From: Armatimonadota bacterium
Lineage (GTDB): Bacteria > Sysuimicrobiota > Sysuimicrobiia > Sysuimicrobiales > Sysuimicrobiaceae
Length of the DNA stretch: 64,000 bases
NCBI GenBank assembly: GCA_031460175.1
Contig: JAVKGW010000001.1
Location: 19,021 to 83,020, forward strand
Direction: 5' to 3'
The position numbers were made by a program, and so were the translations under genes. The notes beneath the pieces were generated by a model that searched no databases, had not been told where the DNA came from, and saw only the letters and a program-made list of their open reading frames with translations. Below are positions 36,142 to 44,749 of this stretch, one piece after another (position 1 is the first letter of the stretch; every line of letters starts with the position of its first letter).

Positions 36142-36900
36142 ATGGAGCCTGTGCTCGTCGTAGAGGACCTCCACAAGCGCTTCGGCGGAGTCCGGGCTCT
36201 GGATGGGGTGAGCCTGGAGGTACTACCCGGCGAAGCCGTGGGGATCATCGGCCCCAACGGGTCCGGCAAGACGACCCTCATCAACCTCATCACCGGCTTC
36301 GGGCGGCCCGATCGCGGACGGATCCTCTACCGGGGCCGCGACATCACCCGGCTCCCTCCCGAGGCCCGCGTGCGGCTGGGGATCGCCCGCAGCTTCCAGA
36401 TGCCCCGTCCTTTCTACCATCTGCCCGCCTTCAAGAACGCGGTGATCCCGCTTTGTTCGGTGAGAGCCCGGGAGCGGCTGGGGAGTGGCTACGGGCGCCG
36501 GGAGGAGGTGGCGCTGGATCTCCTGGAGGAGGTGGGGTTCGAGCGGGACGCGGCGCTGCTGTACAAACCCGCGGTGGAGCTCCCCCACGGGTACCTGAAG
36601 CGACTCGAGCTGGCGCGGTGCCTCGCATTGGACCCGGAACTCCTCTTGCTCGACGAGTTGTTTTCCGGTGTGAGTCCCGCGGAAGCCAGCAGCCTCGTCC
36701 CCGTGCTGCTCCGGCTCACGGAGGAGGGACGCTCCCTGGTCCTCGTGGAGCACCGGCTTGCGGAGCTGTTCCAGGTGGTCGGGAGGGTGGTGGTCCTCGA
36801 TTTCGGCCGGAAGATCGCGGAAGGGTCTCCCGCAGAGATCATGGTGCACGAGGAGGTTCGACGGGCCTACCTGGGAAGGGAGGTGACGGCCCCTGCTTGA
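36142..36900 (+). CDS. LivG-type ABC transporter ATPase
   Basis: 252-residue ATPase of the branched-chain-type importer. Walker A is GPNGSGKTT near 38, Walker B is LLLLDELFSG, with VLVEHRLAEL as the switch. The signature reads LPHGYLKRLELARCLA, a diverged form of the usual L-S-Y-G-x-Q-R-R-L-E-I-A-R, with Leu in place of the Gln. The conserved ARSFQMPRPFYHL is typical of LivG. ATG 36142 lies 8 bases after livM. Confidence 0.92.
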   Translation: MEPVLVVEDLHKRFGGVRALDGVSLEVLPGEAVGIIGPNGSGKTTLINLITGFGRPDRGRILYRGRDITRLPPEARVRLGIARSFQMPRPFYHLPAFKNAVIPLCSVRARERLGSGYGRREEVALDLLEEVGFERDAALLYKPAVELPHGYLKRLELARCLALDPELLLLDELFSGVSPAEASSLVPVLLRLTEEGRSLVLVEHRLAELFQVVGRVVVLDFGRKIAEGSPAEIMVHEEVRRAYLGREVTAPA

Positions 36901-36913
36901 GGTCCAGCGTCTG

Positions 36914-37648
36914 GTGGTGTTCTACGAGAACGCCCTGGGGCTCAACGAGGTGAGCCTGGAAGTCCGGCCCGGGGAGGTGGTGGGGGTTTTCGGATCCAAC
37001 GGGGCGGGAAAGACCACCCTGCTGAGCACCGTGGCAGGCCTGACCCTCGTGTACGGGCGCCGGGAGCAGCGGCGGGGCGGGATTCGGGTCACGGTGGTGG
37101 GCTCAGTGCGCCTGGACGGACAGGACATCACGGAGTGGGAGGTCCCCGAGCGGGTACGAAGAGGTCTCGTCCTGTGCCGGGAACGCCACGCGGTGTTCCG
37201 GGATCTCACCGTGGGGGAGAACCTCCGGATGGGCGGGTACCTCCGGTCGGCCAGGGAGGTGGAGGAGGGGATCGCCTTCGCCTGCGAACTGATGCCCCCC
37301 CTGCGGAGGCTGTGGCGGAAGCCCGCGGGCATGCTGAGCGGGGGGGAGCAGCAGATGGTGGCGATCGGCATGGCGCTGGTGGCCCGGCCCCGCTGGCTCC
37401 TGCTGGACGAACCCCTCCTGGGTCTGAGCCCGGCCTTGCAGGGGGAGATCGTCCGGACCATCGGGGACATCCGAGGGCAGGGCGTGTCCGTGGTGGTGGC
37501 GGAGCAGTATGCCCGTGCGGTCCTCCCCGTGGTGGACCGTGGATACGTGCTGGAAAGCGGCGCCCTCGTGCTCTCCGGAACTCGGGAGGAACTCCTCGAC
37601 CGTCCTGAAGTGCTGAGCGCTTACTTCGGAGCCGGGTGGCAGCGGTGA
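36914..37648 (+). CDS. LivF-type ABC transporter ATPase
   Basis: Second ATPase of the importer, 244 residues from GTG 36914. Walker A GSNGAGKTT, signature LSGGEQQMVAIGMAL, Walker B LLLDEPLLGLSP, then VVVAEQYARAVLPVVDRGYVLESG, a clear LivF ending. An insertion of about ten residues (YGRREQRRGGIRV) follows helix 1. The annotated GTG cuts into the first beta-strand: codons from 36893 read L-L-E-V-Q-R-L and align with the usual M-L-E-V start, so initiation at a CTG at 36893, with GGGAGGTGA upstream, is likely. Overlap with livG would then be 8 bases. Confidence 0.92.
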   Translation: MVFYENALGLNEVSLEVRPGEVVGVFGSNGAGKTTLLSTVAGLTLVYGRREQRRGGIRVTVVGSVRLDGQDITEWEVPERVRRGLVLCRERHAVFRDLTVGENLRMGGYLRSAREVEEGIAFACELMPPLRRLWRKPAGMLSGGEQQMVAIGMALVARPRWLLLDEPLLGLSPALQGEIVRTIGDIRGQGVSVVVAEQYARAVLPVVDRGYVLESGALVLSGTREELLDRPEVLSAYFGAGWQR

Positions 37649-37654
37649 CGACGC

Positions 37655-39316
37655 ATGCGCGAAGGAACGTCGGTGCTGGATGAGGCCTTCCGGAAAGCGG
37701 CCCGGGACCGGGCGGGACACCCCGCCCTCGTGTACCTGGGAGAACGCTACTCCTTCCGAGACCTGGAAGAACTGGTGGAGGGCCTAGCCCGCGGCCTGGA
37801 GCGCCTGGGAGTGGAGGCGGGGGAACGCGTCGTGCTGTACATGCCCCACTGCCCGCAATGGGTCGTGACCTGGCTTGCCCTTCGGCGGCGGGGCGCGGTA
37901 GCCGTCCCGATCTCCCCACAGTACGGGCCCCGGGACGTGGGGTATGTGGTGCGGGATGCAGGGGCATCCGTGCTGTTCTGCGCGGATACCCTGTTCGGAT
38001 ACGCGGCTCAGGTCCAGCAGGAGGTGGGCCTCCGGTGCATGGTAGTAACCGGAATTGGGGACCTGCTCCCGTGGTGGAAGCGGGCCGTGGCAAGAGCTCT
38101 CGACCGGCTCCCCGCGGGCCGGGTACGGCTTTCTGAGTTCGTCTTCCCCTTCCGAGAGGTCCTCGCGGGCTCCTCCCGACCCGCAAGGCGGGGGGAATCA
38201 CCCGGAAGTGCAAAGGGACCGGAGGGACTGTGCGAGCTGCTGTACACCGGAGGGACCCTGGGACCTCCCAAGGGCGTACCGATCTCCGAACCAGCGCTCC
38301 TGGAGAGCATGCGGATCCAGCGGGAGACCAGCCTCGGAGCGGTCCCCCTGGGCTCGGACGTGGTCATCCAGGGGGCCGCTCTGTACCACATCCTGGGCCA
38401 AGCGCAAGGGCTCGGGGCGATCCTGGCCGGGGAGACCCTGGTCCTGCTGCCCCGCATGAACTGGGACGCGTTCCTGGATCACATCGGGCGGTACCGGGTC
38501 ACCACCCTCTTCGGGACTCCCACCCTGTACCGGACCATTCTGGAGCACCCCCGGCTGGACGAGTATGACCTGCGCTCCCTCCGCTACTGCTTCTCCGCGG
38601 GTGACACCCTCCCCCTGGAGCTGGCTCGACGGTGGAAGGCGCGGTTCGGCCGGGAGATCCACCAGGGGTACGGGGCCACGGAGGCGTGCGGGGCCATCTC
38701 CATGACCCCCGCAGGGCAGCCGTTCCCGGATGGGACCGTAGGACGGGTGGTGCGGGGAAGGGAGGTCCGGATCGTGGATCCCGAAACCTTACGGCCGTGC
38801 GCTCCCGGTGAGCCCGGGGAGCTGCTCGTATCCGGTCCGCACCTCCCCACCGCCTACTGGAACAAGCCCGAGGAGACCCGGAGGGCCTTCGTCTGGTACG
38901 AGGGGCGCGTGTGGTACCGAACCGGAGACATCCTGCGCATGGATGCGGATGGGTGGCTCTACTTCGTGGACCGGTCCGCGGACCTCATCAAGAAGCGGGG
39001 CTACCGGGTGGCACCCGCCCGGGTGGAGTCCGTCCTGCAGGAGCACCCCGCGGTGATCGGAGCGTGCGTGGTGGGCGTGCCGGATGCGGAAGGGGGAGAA
39101 CGCATCAAGGCCTTCGTGGTCCTCAAGGAGGACCTGCGTGGGGTTTCCGCGTACGAGCTCCTGCGCTGGTGCCGAGAGCGGCTGGCGCCCTACGAGGTGC
39201 CGGACTCCCTCGAGTTCCGCGACATGCTGCCGAAATCCAAGGTGGGCAAACTGCTCCGCCGGGAGCTCCGGGAGGAGGAGCGCCGGAAGTGGGCGCAGGC
39301 CGTGAAGCGGCGCTGA
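37655..39316 (+). CDS. AMP-dependent acyl-CoA ligase
   Basis: 553-residue member of the acyl-adenylate-forming family that activates a carboxylic acid with ATP and joins it to CoA. The phosphate-binding loop is LLYTGGTLGPPKGVP near 195, then IHQGYGATEACGAISM near 340, WYRTGDILRMDADGWLYFVDR near 425 and the C-terminal lysine in LPKSKVGKLLRREL. The first loop residues deviate slightly (Thr-Gly-Gly-Thr instead of Ser-Gly-Thr-Thr). Substrate is not readable; fatty, dicarboxylic or aromatic acids are all possible. It follows livF by 6 bases and probably activates what the transporter imports. Confidence 0.9.
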   Translation: MREGTSVLDEAFRKAARDRAGHPALVYLGERYSFRDLEELVEGLARGLERLGVEAGERVVLYMPHCPQWVVTWLALRRRGAVAVPISPQYGPRDVGYVVRDAGASVLFCADTLFGYAAQVQQEVGLRCMVVTGIGDLLPWWKRAVARALDRLPAGRVRLSEFVFPFREVLAGSSRPARRGESPGSAKGPEGLCELLYTGGTLGPPKGVPISEPALLESMRIQRETSLGAVPLGSDVVIQGAALYHILGQAQGLGAILAGETLVLLPRMNWDAFLDHIGRYRVTTLFGTPTLYRTILEHPRLDEYDLRSLRYCFSAGDTLPLELARRWKARFGREIHQGYGATEACGAISMTPAGQPFPDGTVGRVVRGREVRIVDPETLRPCAPGEPGELLVSGPHLPTAYWNKPEETRRAFVWYEGRVWYRTGDILRMDADGWLYFVDRSADLIKKRGYRVAPARVESVLQEHPAVIGACVVGVPDAEGGERIKAFVVLKEDLRGVSAYELLRWCRERLAPYEVPDSLEFRDMLPKSKVGKLLRRELREEERRKWAQAVKRR

Positions 39317-39329
39317 AGGAGGGAGGAAG

Positions 39330-40532
39330 GTGCGGTTCGAGCGGGTGTTCATCCCGTACGGCGGCTACTGGTCCACGCCCTTCGTCCGGTGGCAAGGGAG
39401 CTTCGCCCACCTCCACCCCATCCCGTTCGCCGCGGAGATCGCCCGGCGGGCCCTGGGGGACCGGGGGATCCTTCCCACGGCCTTCGACGGGCTCCGCCTC
39501 GGCATGACCGTACCGGCCAAACACGCTTTCTTCGGGGCTCCGTGGCTCGCTGGGCTATTGGGGGCCGAGCGCTTAACGGGGCCCACCACCAGCCAGGCCT
39601 GCGCCACCGCCGCGCGGGTCGTGGCGGACGCGGCCGCGGAGATCGAGGTGGGCGGAGCTCAAGCCATCCTGGCCATCACCTGCGACCGGACCAGCAACGG
39701 ACCCCACGTCTACTATCCGAACCCCCTGGGCCCCGGAGGGAAAGGGGAGAGCGAGGACTGGGTCTGGGACAACTTCTTTCTGGATCCCTACGCTCGCAAT
39801 GCCCAGATCGAGACCGCGGAGCGGGTGGCCCGGGAGCATGGGTTCACCCGGAAGGCCCAGGAGGAGCTCACCTTGCTCCGGTACGCGCAGTATCAGGCTG
39901 CCCTCGCGGACGATGCCGCCTTCCAGCGGCGCTACATGGTAACTCCCATCGAGGTACCGGATCCTTCGGGGCGGAAGCTCCTCGCCACGGTGACGGGGGA
40001 CGAGGGCATCCACCCCACCACCGCGGAAGGACTCGCCCGCCTTGCGCCCGTGCTCCCGGAAGGGACGGTGACCTACGGGACCCAGACCCACCCCGCGGAC
40101 GGGAACTGCGGCATGATGGTGGCCACCCGGGAGCGGGCCAGGGAGCTCAGCCGGGACCCTGGGATCCCGGTGCGGCTCGTGGCCTTCGCACAAGCCCGGG
40201 TACGAAAGGGGTACATGCCTGAGGCCACCGCGGAGGCGGCGAAGCGGGTCCTCGCGGTGGCCGATCTGAACGTCCGGGACCTGCGGGCCCTCAAGACCCA
40301 CAACCCCTTCGCGGTCAACGACCTCTACTTCGCGAAAGCCCTGGGGATCCCGCCGGAGCGCTTCAACAACTACGGCAGCTCCCTGGTGTACGGACACCCG
40401 CAGGCCCCTACGGGCATGCGGCTCCTCATGGAGCTCATCGAAGAGCTGGTGCTCGTGGGCGGCGGGTACGGCCTGTTCTCCGGCTGCGCGGCCGGGGATA
40501 GCGCCGCCGCCCTCCTCCTCCAGGTCGGCTGA
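39330..40532 (+). CDS. Thiolase family protein
   Basis: 400-residue thiolase-fold protein. The nucleophile Cys is in TTSQACATAARVV near residue 91, the His of GHPQAPTGM near 350 and the second Cys in LFSGCAAGDSAA near 385 are all present, so a Claisen-type reaction on CoA thioesters is likely. The usual N-E-A-F motif is replaced by HNPF, as in the thiolase subgroup that is not classical acetoacetyl-CoA thiolase. It could work in beta-oxidation or in an unusual acyl transfer. GTG 39330 has GGAGGGAGGAAG upstream and lies 13 bases after the CoA ligase, closing the operon. Confidence 0.87.
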   Translation: MRFERVFIPYGGYWSTPFVRWQGSFAHLHPIPFAAEIARRALGDRGILPTAFDGLRLGMTVPAKHAFFGAPWLAGLLGAERLTGPTTSQACATAARVVADAAAEIEVGGAQAILAITCDRTSNGPHVYYPNPLGPGGKGESEDWVWDNFFLDPYARNAQIETAERVAREHGFTRKAQEELTLLRYAQYQAALADDAAFQRRYMVTPIEVPDPSGRKLLATVTGDEGIHPTTAEGLARLAPVLPEGTVTYGTQTHPADGNCGMMVATRERARELSRDPGIPVRLVAFAQARVRKGYMPEATAEAAKRVLAVADLNVRDLRALKTHNPFAVNDLYFAKALGIPPERFNNYGSSLVYGHPQAPTGMRLLMELIEELVLVGGGYGLFSGCAAGDSAAALLLQVG

Positions 40533-40599
40533 ACGCGCCGGCCCGCTCCGGAACGTCCCCGCTTGCCGGGAGACCCTTGGTGTGCCCTAATCTGAGGCC

Positions 40600-41730
40600 A
40601 TGGGTAAGCCCCAACCCCCCGGCGACCTCGGCGCACTGGTCGCCCTTTTTCTGCGCCTGGGGGCCACCGCCTTCGGCGGACCCGCGGTGCACATCGCCCT
40701 GATGCGGGAGGAGGTGGTGCGCCGACGCAGGTGGCTCACGGACCAGGAATTCCTCGATCTCCTGGGCGCCACCAACCTCATCCCAGGTCCCAACTCCACG
40801 GAGATGGCCATCCACATCGGGTATGTCCGGGCAGGGTACTGGGGACTCCTCGCGGCAGGCGCGAGCTTCATCTTGCCCGCTTTCCTCCTCGTGCTCGCCC
40901 TCGCCTGGGCCTACGTGCGATGGGGGTCCCTGCCGGAAGTGGGCATGGCCTTCTACGGCGCCAAGCCGGTGATGGTGGCCATCGTAGCCCACGCCTTGTG
41001 GGGCCTGGGCCGGACCGCCTTCAAGGACCGCCCAGTAGCCCTCATCGCCCTTTTGGGTCTGGTCCTGAACTTGCTGGGCGTGCACGAACTCGTGTTGCTG
41101 CTCGCGGGAGGGATCGGCACCATGCTCGTGCGGCGCGTGGGGGCCGGCGGTACAGCGCTCGCGCTCCTGCCCGGGGTCGCGGCCTTGCCGGCCGCGGCCC
41201 CGACCTCTTTCAGCCTGGGGACCCTGTTCTGGGTCTTCCTCAAAATCGGAGCCGTACTGTTCGGAAGCGGGTACGTGCTCCTGGCGTTCCTGCGGGCAGA
41301 CCTCGTGGAGCGGCTGCGATGGATGACCCTGGCGCAGCTCCTGGACGCGGTGGCCGTGGGCCAGATCACGCCCGGGCCCGTGTTCACCACCGCCACCTTC
41401 ATCGGGTATCTCCTGGGCGGGCTGGCGGGGGCCGTGGTGGCCACCGTGGGGATCTTCCTCCCCGCCTTCGGGTTCGTGGCCGCCACCCATCCCTTCGTCC
41501 CGCGGCTCCGGCGCTCCGCGTGGGCCGCGGCCTTCCTGGACGGGGTGAACGCGGTCTCCTGGGCCCTCATGGCCGCGGTGACCTGGTACCTGGCCCGCGC
41601 CTCCCTCGTGGATCTCCCCACCGCCCTCCTCGCCCTCGTCTCCGGCCTCGCCCTGTTCCGCACGAACCTCAACCCCGCGGTGCTGCTCGTGATGGGGGCC
41701 GTGGCGGGGATTCTGATCCGAAGCCTGTGA
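40600..41730 (+). CDS. chrA: Chromate transporter family protein (ChrA, two-domain)
   Basis: 376-residue membrane protein made of two homologous CHR halves. Half 1 begins LGATAFGGPAVHIALMREEVV with ATNLIPGPNSTEMAIHIGY; half 2 begins KIGAVLFGSGYVLLAFLRADL with VGQITPGPVFTTATFIGY. The paired G-G-P and P-G-P motifs are the family hallmark. About ten TM segments. ChrA exports chromate in Proteobacteria; many distant members have unproven substrates. It stands alone in a 67-base-spaced position after the thiolase gene. Confidence 0.92.
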   Translation: MGKPQPPGDLGALVALFLRLGATAFGGPAVHIALMREEVVRRRRWLTDQEFLDLLGATNLIPGPNSTEMAIHIGYVRAGYWGLLAAGASFILPAFLLVLALAWAYVRWGSLPEVGMAFYGAKPVMVAIVAHALWGLGRTAFKDRPVALIALLGLVLNLLGVHELVLLLAGGIGTMLVRRVGAGGTALALLPGVAALPAAAPTSFSLGTLFWVFLKIGAVLFGSGYVLLAFLRADLVERLRWMTLAQLLDAVAVGQITPGPVFTTATFIGYLLGGLAGAVVATVGIFLPAFGFVAATHPFVPRLRRSAWAAAFLDGVNAVSWALMAAVTWYLARASLVDLPTALLALVSGLALFRTNLNPAVLLVMGAVAGILIRSL

Positions 41731-41790
41731 CAGATCCGTGATCCTCCCGGCCCAGGATGAGGGCAAAACCCGGAACGGGAGGTGTTGCCG

Positions 41791-42228
41791 ATGCGCTGGA
41801 CGGGAGTCATCCTGCTGATCACGGGTCTCGTGACCGCGGGGTATGCCTCCTACCACGAGCAGCAGCCCGCGGGGAGCGGGGAACCGGCCTGGAAGGTCCA
41901 GGCCAGGACCGCGGCCACCCACGCGGGGTTCGCCGCGGGCGGGGACTCCCTGAGCTACGTGGAGCAGCACTTGGGGCATGCCCTGAACTGCCTCGAGGGA
42001 CCCCGGGGTCGCCATTTCAACCGGGCCTGGGGTCACGTGTGCGAGGGGCAGGGACAAGGGATCCTCGTGGACCTGCAAAACGACCGGGTGGGGAGAAGCT
42101 GGATGCTGGTGGCGGAGGCCGCGCGGGACCTCGCGGTAAAGGGCCTCCAAAGCCGGGAGTTGAGCCAGCGGAAGAACGCTGCGAGAGGCGTGGCAGAGCT
42201 TTTGCGCCTCATCGCGGAGACCCGGTAG
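41791..42228 (+). CDS. Uncharacterised exported small protein
   Basis: 145 residues with one N-terminal hydrophobic segment (about 4-20), either a signal peptide or an anchor. The soluble part contains YVEQHLGHALNCLEG and HVCEGQGQGILVDLQ, with two Cys and several His, and an Arg-rich C-terminal helix. The spacing does not match CxxCH heme binding. No family is recognised. ATG 41791 is used because GGGAGG lies 8 bases upstream; a GTG three codons earlier is possible. Its position before ccmF hints at a cytochrome or redox role, but this is only context. Confidence 0.65.
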   Translation: MRWTGVILLITGLVTAGYASYHEQQPAGSGEPAWKVQARTAATHAGFAAGGDSLSYVEQHLGHALNCLEGPRGRHFNRAWGHVCEGQGQGILVDLQNDRVGRSWMLVAEAARDLAVKGLQSRELSQRKNAARGVAELLRLIAETR

Positions 42229-42235
42229 AGTCGTT

Positions 42236-42285
42236 CTCCCGCGCGGTCGTGCCATAATAGGGCTGAGTCCGGGACCGCGCGGGAG
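42236..42285. promoter_or_regulatory. 13-bp inverted repeat flanking a -10-like box upstream of ccmF
   Basis: Arms CTCCCGCGCGGTC (42236-42248) and its exact complement (42273-42285) are separated by 24 bases. Each arm contains the self-complementary octamer CCGCGCGG, and the two octamers are centred 36 bases apart. Between them lies TGCCATAAT, an extended -10-like box (CATAAT at 42253-42258). The layout suits two operator half-sites for a dimeric regulator that covers the ccmF promoter. A long RNA hairpin is the alternative; there is no U tract. Confidence 0.55.
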
Positions 42286-42291
42286 GGACGC

Positions 42292-44334
42292 ATGGAAACG
42301 ATCGCGGCCGCACCGCCCTCGGGCCGGCGGTGGCCGGGGGTGGTCGCGGCCGTTTCGACGGGTGCGGGGCTGGTGGCAATCCTCTGGAGCCTCCGGGGGG
42401 AAGGCCTTGCCCTAGTCGGATCCGCCGCGGTCTGGATCGCTCTGGGAAGCACCCTTTACGCCATTGCGGCCCTGCTCTACGGGTTGAAGCGCTCTCTGCC
42501 GGCCTGGACCGCAAGCGGTCTCAACGCGGCTCTCACGCCCGCCCTCTTCCTCTCGGTGGCGCTCCTGGCCCTTCTCGTGGCCCTGGTCACGCACGACTTC
42601 ACCCTGGTCTACGTGGTCCGCAACAGCAGCCTCGACACCCCGCTCCTGTACCGGCTGAGCGGCCTGTGGGGCGGGCAGGCGGGCTCCCTGCTGTTCTGGA
42701 CCTGGATGCTGAGCGCGTTCTCGGCCCTGGCGCAGCTGCGTCACCGCCGTACGGATCCGGTCCTGCTGCCCTACGCGATCCTGGTGCTGTCCACCGTCCT
42801 GGCCTTCTTCCTGCTGCTCGTGGCCGCCTTTGAGAACCCTTTCCGTACCTTCGAGGTCCCGCCTCCCGACGGTCGCGGCCTGAATCCCCTCCTCCTGGAT
42901 CCCGGGATGGTGGTGCACCCCCCCCTTCTGTACCTCGGCTTCGTGGGCTTCTCGGTCCCCTACGCCTTCGCCATGGCGGCCCTCCTCACGGGGCGCCTGG
43001 ACAGGGAATGGATCGTGGCCACCCGAAGCTGGACCCTGTTTGCCTGGGCGGCCCTCAGCGCGGGGATCCTGGCCGGCGGATGGTGGGCGTACCGGGTGCT
43101 GGGATGGGGCGGGTACTGGGGATGGGACCCTGTGGAGAACGCGTCCCTCCTGCCTTGGCTTCTGGGAACCGCCTATCTCCACTCCGCCCTCCTCCAGGAG
43201 CGGGCGGGGATCTTCGCCGCGTGGAACATGGTCCTGGTGATCCTCACCTTTGCCATGAGCCAGCTGGGCACCTTCCTCACCCGCACCGGGCTCGTGGCCT
43301 CCGTGCACACCTTCGCGCAGTCCGAGATCGCAACGCCGTTCCTCGTTTACCTGGGCGGGCTATTGGGCGCGTCCTCCGGGCTTGCCGCGTGGCGGTGGGA
43401 CCGGCTCCGGGACCGGGCGGTGACGCTCTCCCTGGCCTCCCGGGAAGGGGCGTTCCTGTTCAACAACGTGCTGTTTTTGGGCTTCGCCTTCGCCGTCCTC
43501 CTGGGCACCCTCTTCCCCGTGCTCAGCGAAGCCGTTCAGGGCGTGCAGGTGTTCGTGGGACCGCCGTACTTCCGGCAGGTGAGCGGGCCCGTGGGGATCG
43601 CCTTGCTGACCCTCATGGGGATCGCCACCCTCCTGCCGTGGCGACGGGGAACCCGAAAGACCCTCCTGCGGTTCCGGTTCCCCCTCGCGGCCCTGCTCGC
43701 GGCGGGGATCTCGGCCGGGGTGCTGCTGCGGCGGCCTGGGGTGGTGGCGGCCCTGGCGGCGGTGGCGTTCACGGCCGCGGCCACCCTGCAGGAGTACCAC
43801 CGGGGAGCCTCGGCGCGTACGGCCAGGGGAGAACCCTACCTGGCGGCTCTGTGGCGGCTGTTCCAGGGTCGACGGTACGGCGGGTATCTCGTGCACCTCG
43901 CGGTGCTGGTGATGGCGGTGGGGATCGTTGGAAGCCACGCGTACGTCCGGGAGCGGGAGGCCACGGTGAGACCCGGGGAGGAATTCCGCATCGGGCGGTA
44001 CGAGATCACCTATCGGGGACTCGGGACAGAGGAAGCCCCGGGTGTGCAGCGCACCTGGGCGGAACTGGAGGTCCGGGAGGGCAAGAGGACCGCGGTGCTG
44101 CGGCCCCTCCGGCTCTACCACCCCCGGTGGGACCAGTCCACCAGCCGCCCCGCCATCCGCTCCACCTTCCGGGAGGACCTGTACGTGGTGCTGGAAGCCT
44201 TCGAGTCCACGGGGCGCGTCACCCTCCGGGCCTGGGTGAACCCCATGGTGCGGTGGATCTGGGCGGGGGGGGTGCTGTTCCTGATCGGAACCCTGATCAC
44301 CGCGAGGCCGGGGATCCGGCGGAACGGGGGGTGA
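42292..44334 (+). CDS. ccmF: Cytochrome c heme lyase subunit CcmF
   Basis: Membrane component of system I cytochrome c maturation that presents heme for ligation to apocytochrome. The 680-residue protein has about 14 TM helices and the heme-handling tryptophan-rich segment WGGYWGWDPVENASLLPW near 275, with conserved His in DPGMVVHPPLLYLGF and TRTGLVASVHTFAQS. A large extracytoplasmic domain (about 545-650) precedes the last TM helix. Length is normal for CcmF. ccmH follows by 4 bases. ccmE, ccmC and ccmAB are not in the window. Confidence 0.95.
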   Translation: METIAAAPPSGRRWPGVVAAVSTGAGLVAILWSLRGEGLALVGSAAVWIALGSTLYAIAALLYGLKRSLPAWTASGLNAALTPALFLSVALLALLVALVTHDFTLVYVVRNSSLDTPLLYRLSGLWGGQAGSLLFWTWMLSAFSALAQLRHRRTDPVLLPYAILVLSTVLAFFLLLVAAFENPFRTFEVPPPDGRGLNPLLLDPGMVVHPPLLYLGFVGFSVPYAFAMAALLTGRLDREWIVATRSWTLFAWAALSAGILAGGWWAYRVLGWGGYWGWDPVENASLLPWLLGTAYLHSALLQERAGIFAAWNMVLVILTFAMSQLGTFLTRTGLVASVHTFAQSEIATPFLVYLGGLLGASSGLAAWRWDRLRDRAVTLSLASREGAFLFNNVLFLGFAFAVLLGTLFPVLSEAVQGVQVFVGPPYFRQVSGPVGIALLTLMGIATLLPWRRGTRKTLLRFRFPLAALLAAGISAGVLLRRPGVVAALAAVAFTAAATLQEYHRGASARTARGEPYLAALWRLFQGRRYGGYLVHLAVLVMAVGIVGSHAYVREREATVRPGEEFRIGRYEITYRGLGTEEAPGVQRTWAELEVREGKRTAVLRPLRLYHPRWDQSTSRPAIRSTFREDLYVVLEAFESTGRVTLRAWVNPMVRWIWAGGVLFLIGTLITARPGIRRNGG

Positions 44335-44338
44335 GCGG

Positions 44339-44749
44339 ATGCGCGGGTTCTGGATCGCCGCGGTGCTCGTGCTGATCCTCACGGGAGTCGCCTCCGCGGA
44401 GGGTCTGGATGACCGGGTGCGGGAGGTGGCGAGCCGCCTGATGTGCCCCGTGTGTGCGGGCCGCACGGTGGCGGAGTCCACCTCGGAACTGGCGGCCCAG
44501 ATGCGGGCCATCATCCGGGAGAAGCTGCAGCGAGGAGAGCACCCGGAAGAGATCCTCGCGTACTTCGTGGAGCGGTACGGGGAAGGGATCCTCGCGGAAC
44601 CTCCCCGCCGCGGCCTGGGATCCCTCGTCTGGCTCGCCCCCGTCCTGACCATCCTGGGCGGGGCCGCGTACGTGGTGGTGCGGTTCGGAAGGACGGGGCA
44701 GAAGGCGCCTTCCGAGGCAGAGGATCCCGACGGGGAGGACAGTGCGTAG
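44339..44749 (+). CDS. ccmH: Cytochrome c maturation thiol oxidoreductase CcmH
   Basis: 136-residue protein that handles the CxxCH thiols of apocytochrome c before heme attachment. It has a signal peptide (1-20), the three-helix CcmH domain with LMCPVCAGRTVAEST (the redox-active Cys pair LMCPVC), and one C-terminal TM helix (about 93-113) with an acidic tail. The TPR part found in fused CcmH/CcmI proteins is absent. Its stop overlaps the next gene by 8 bases. Confidence 0.94.
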   Translation: MRGFWIAAVLVLILTGVASAEGLDDRVREVASRLMCPVCAGRTVAESTSELAAQMRAIIREKLQRGEHPEEILAYFVERYGEGILAEPPRRGLGSLVWLAPVLTILGGAAYVVVRFGRTGQKAPSEAEDPDGEDSA

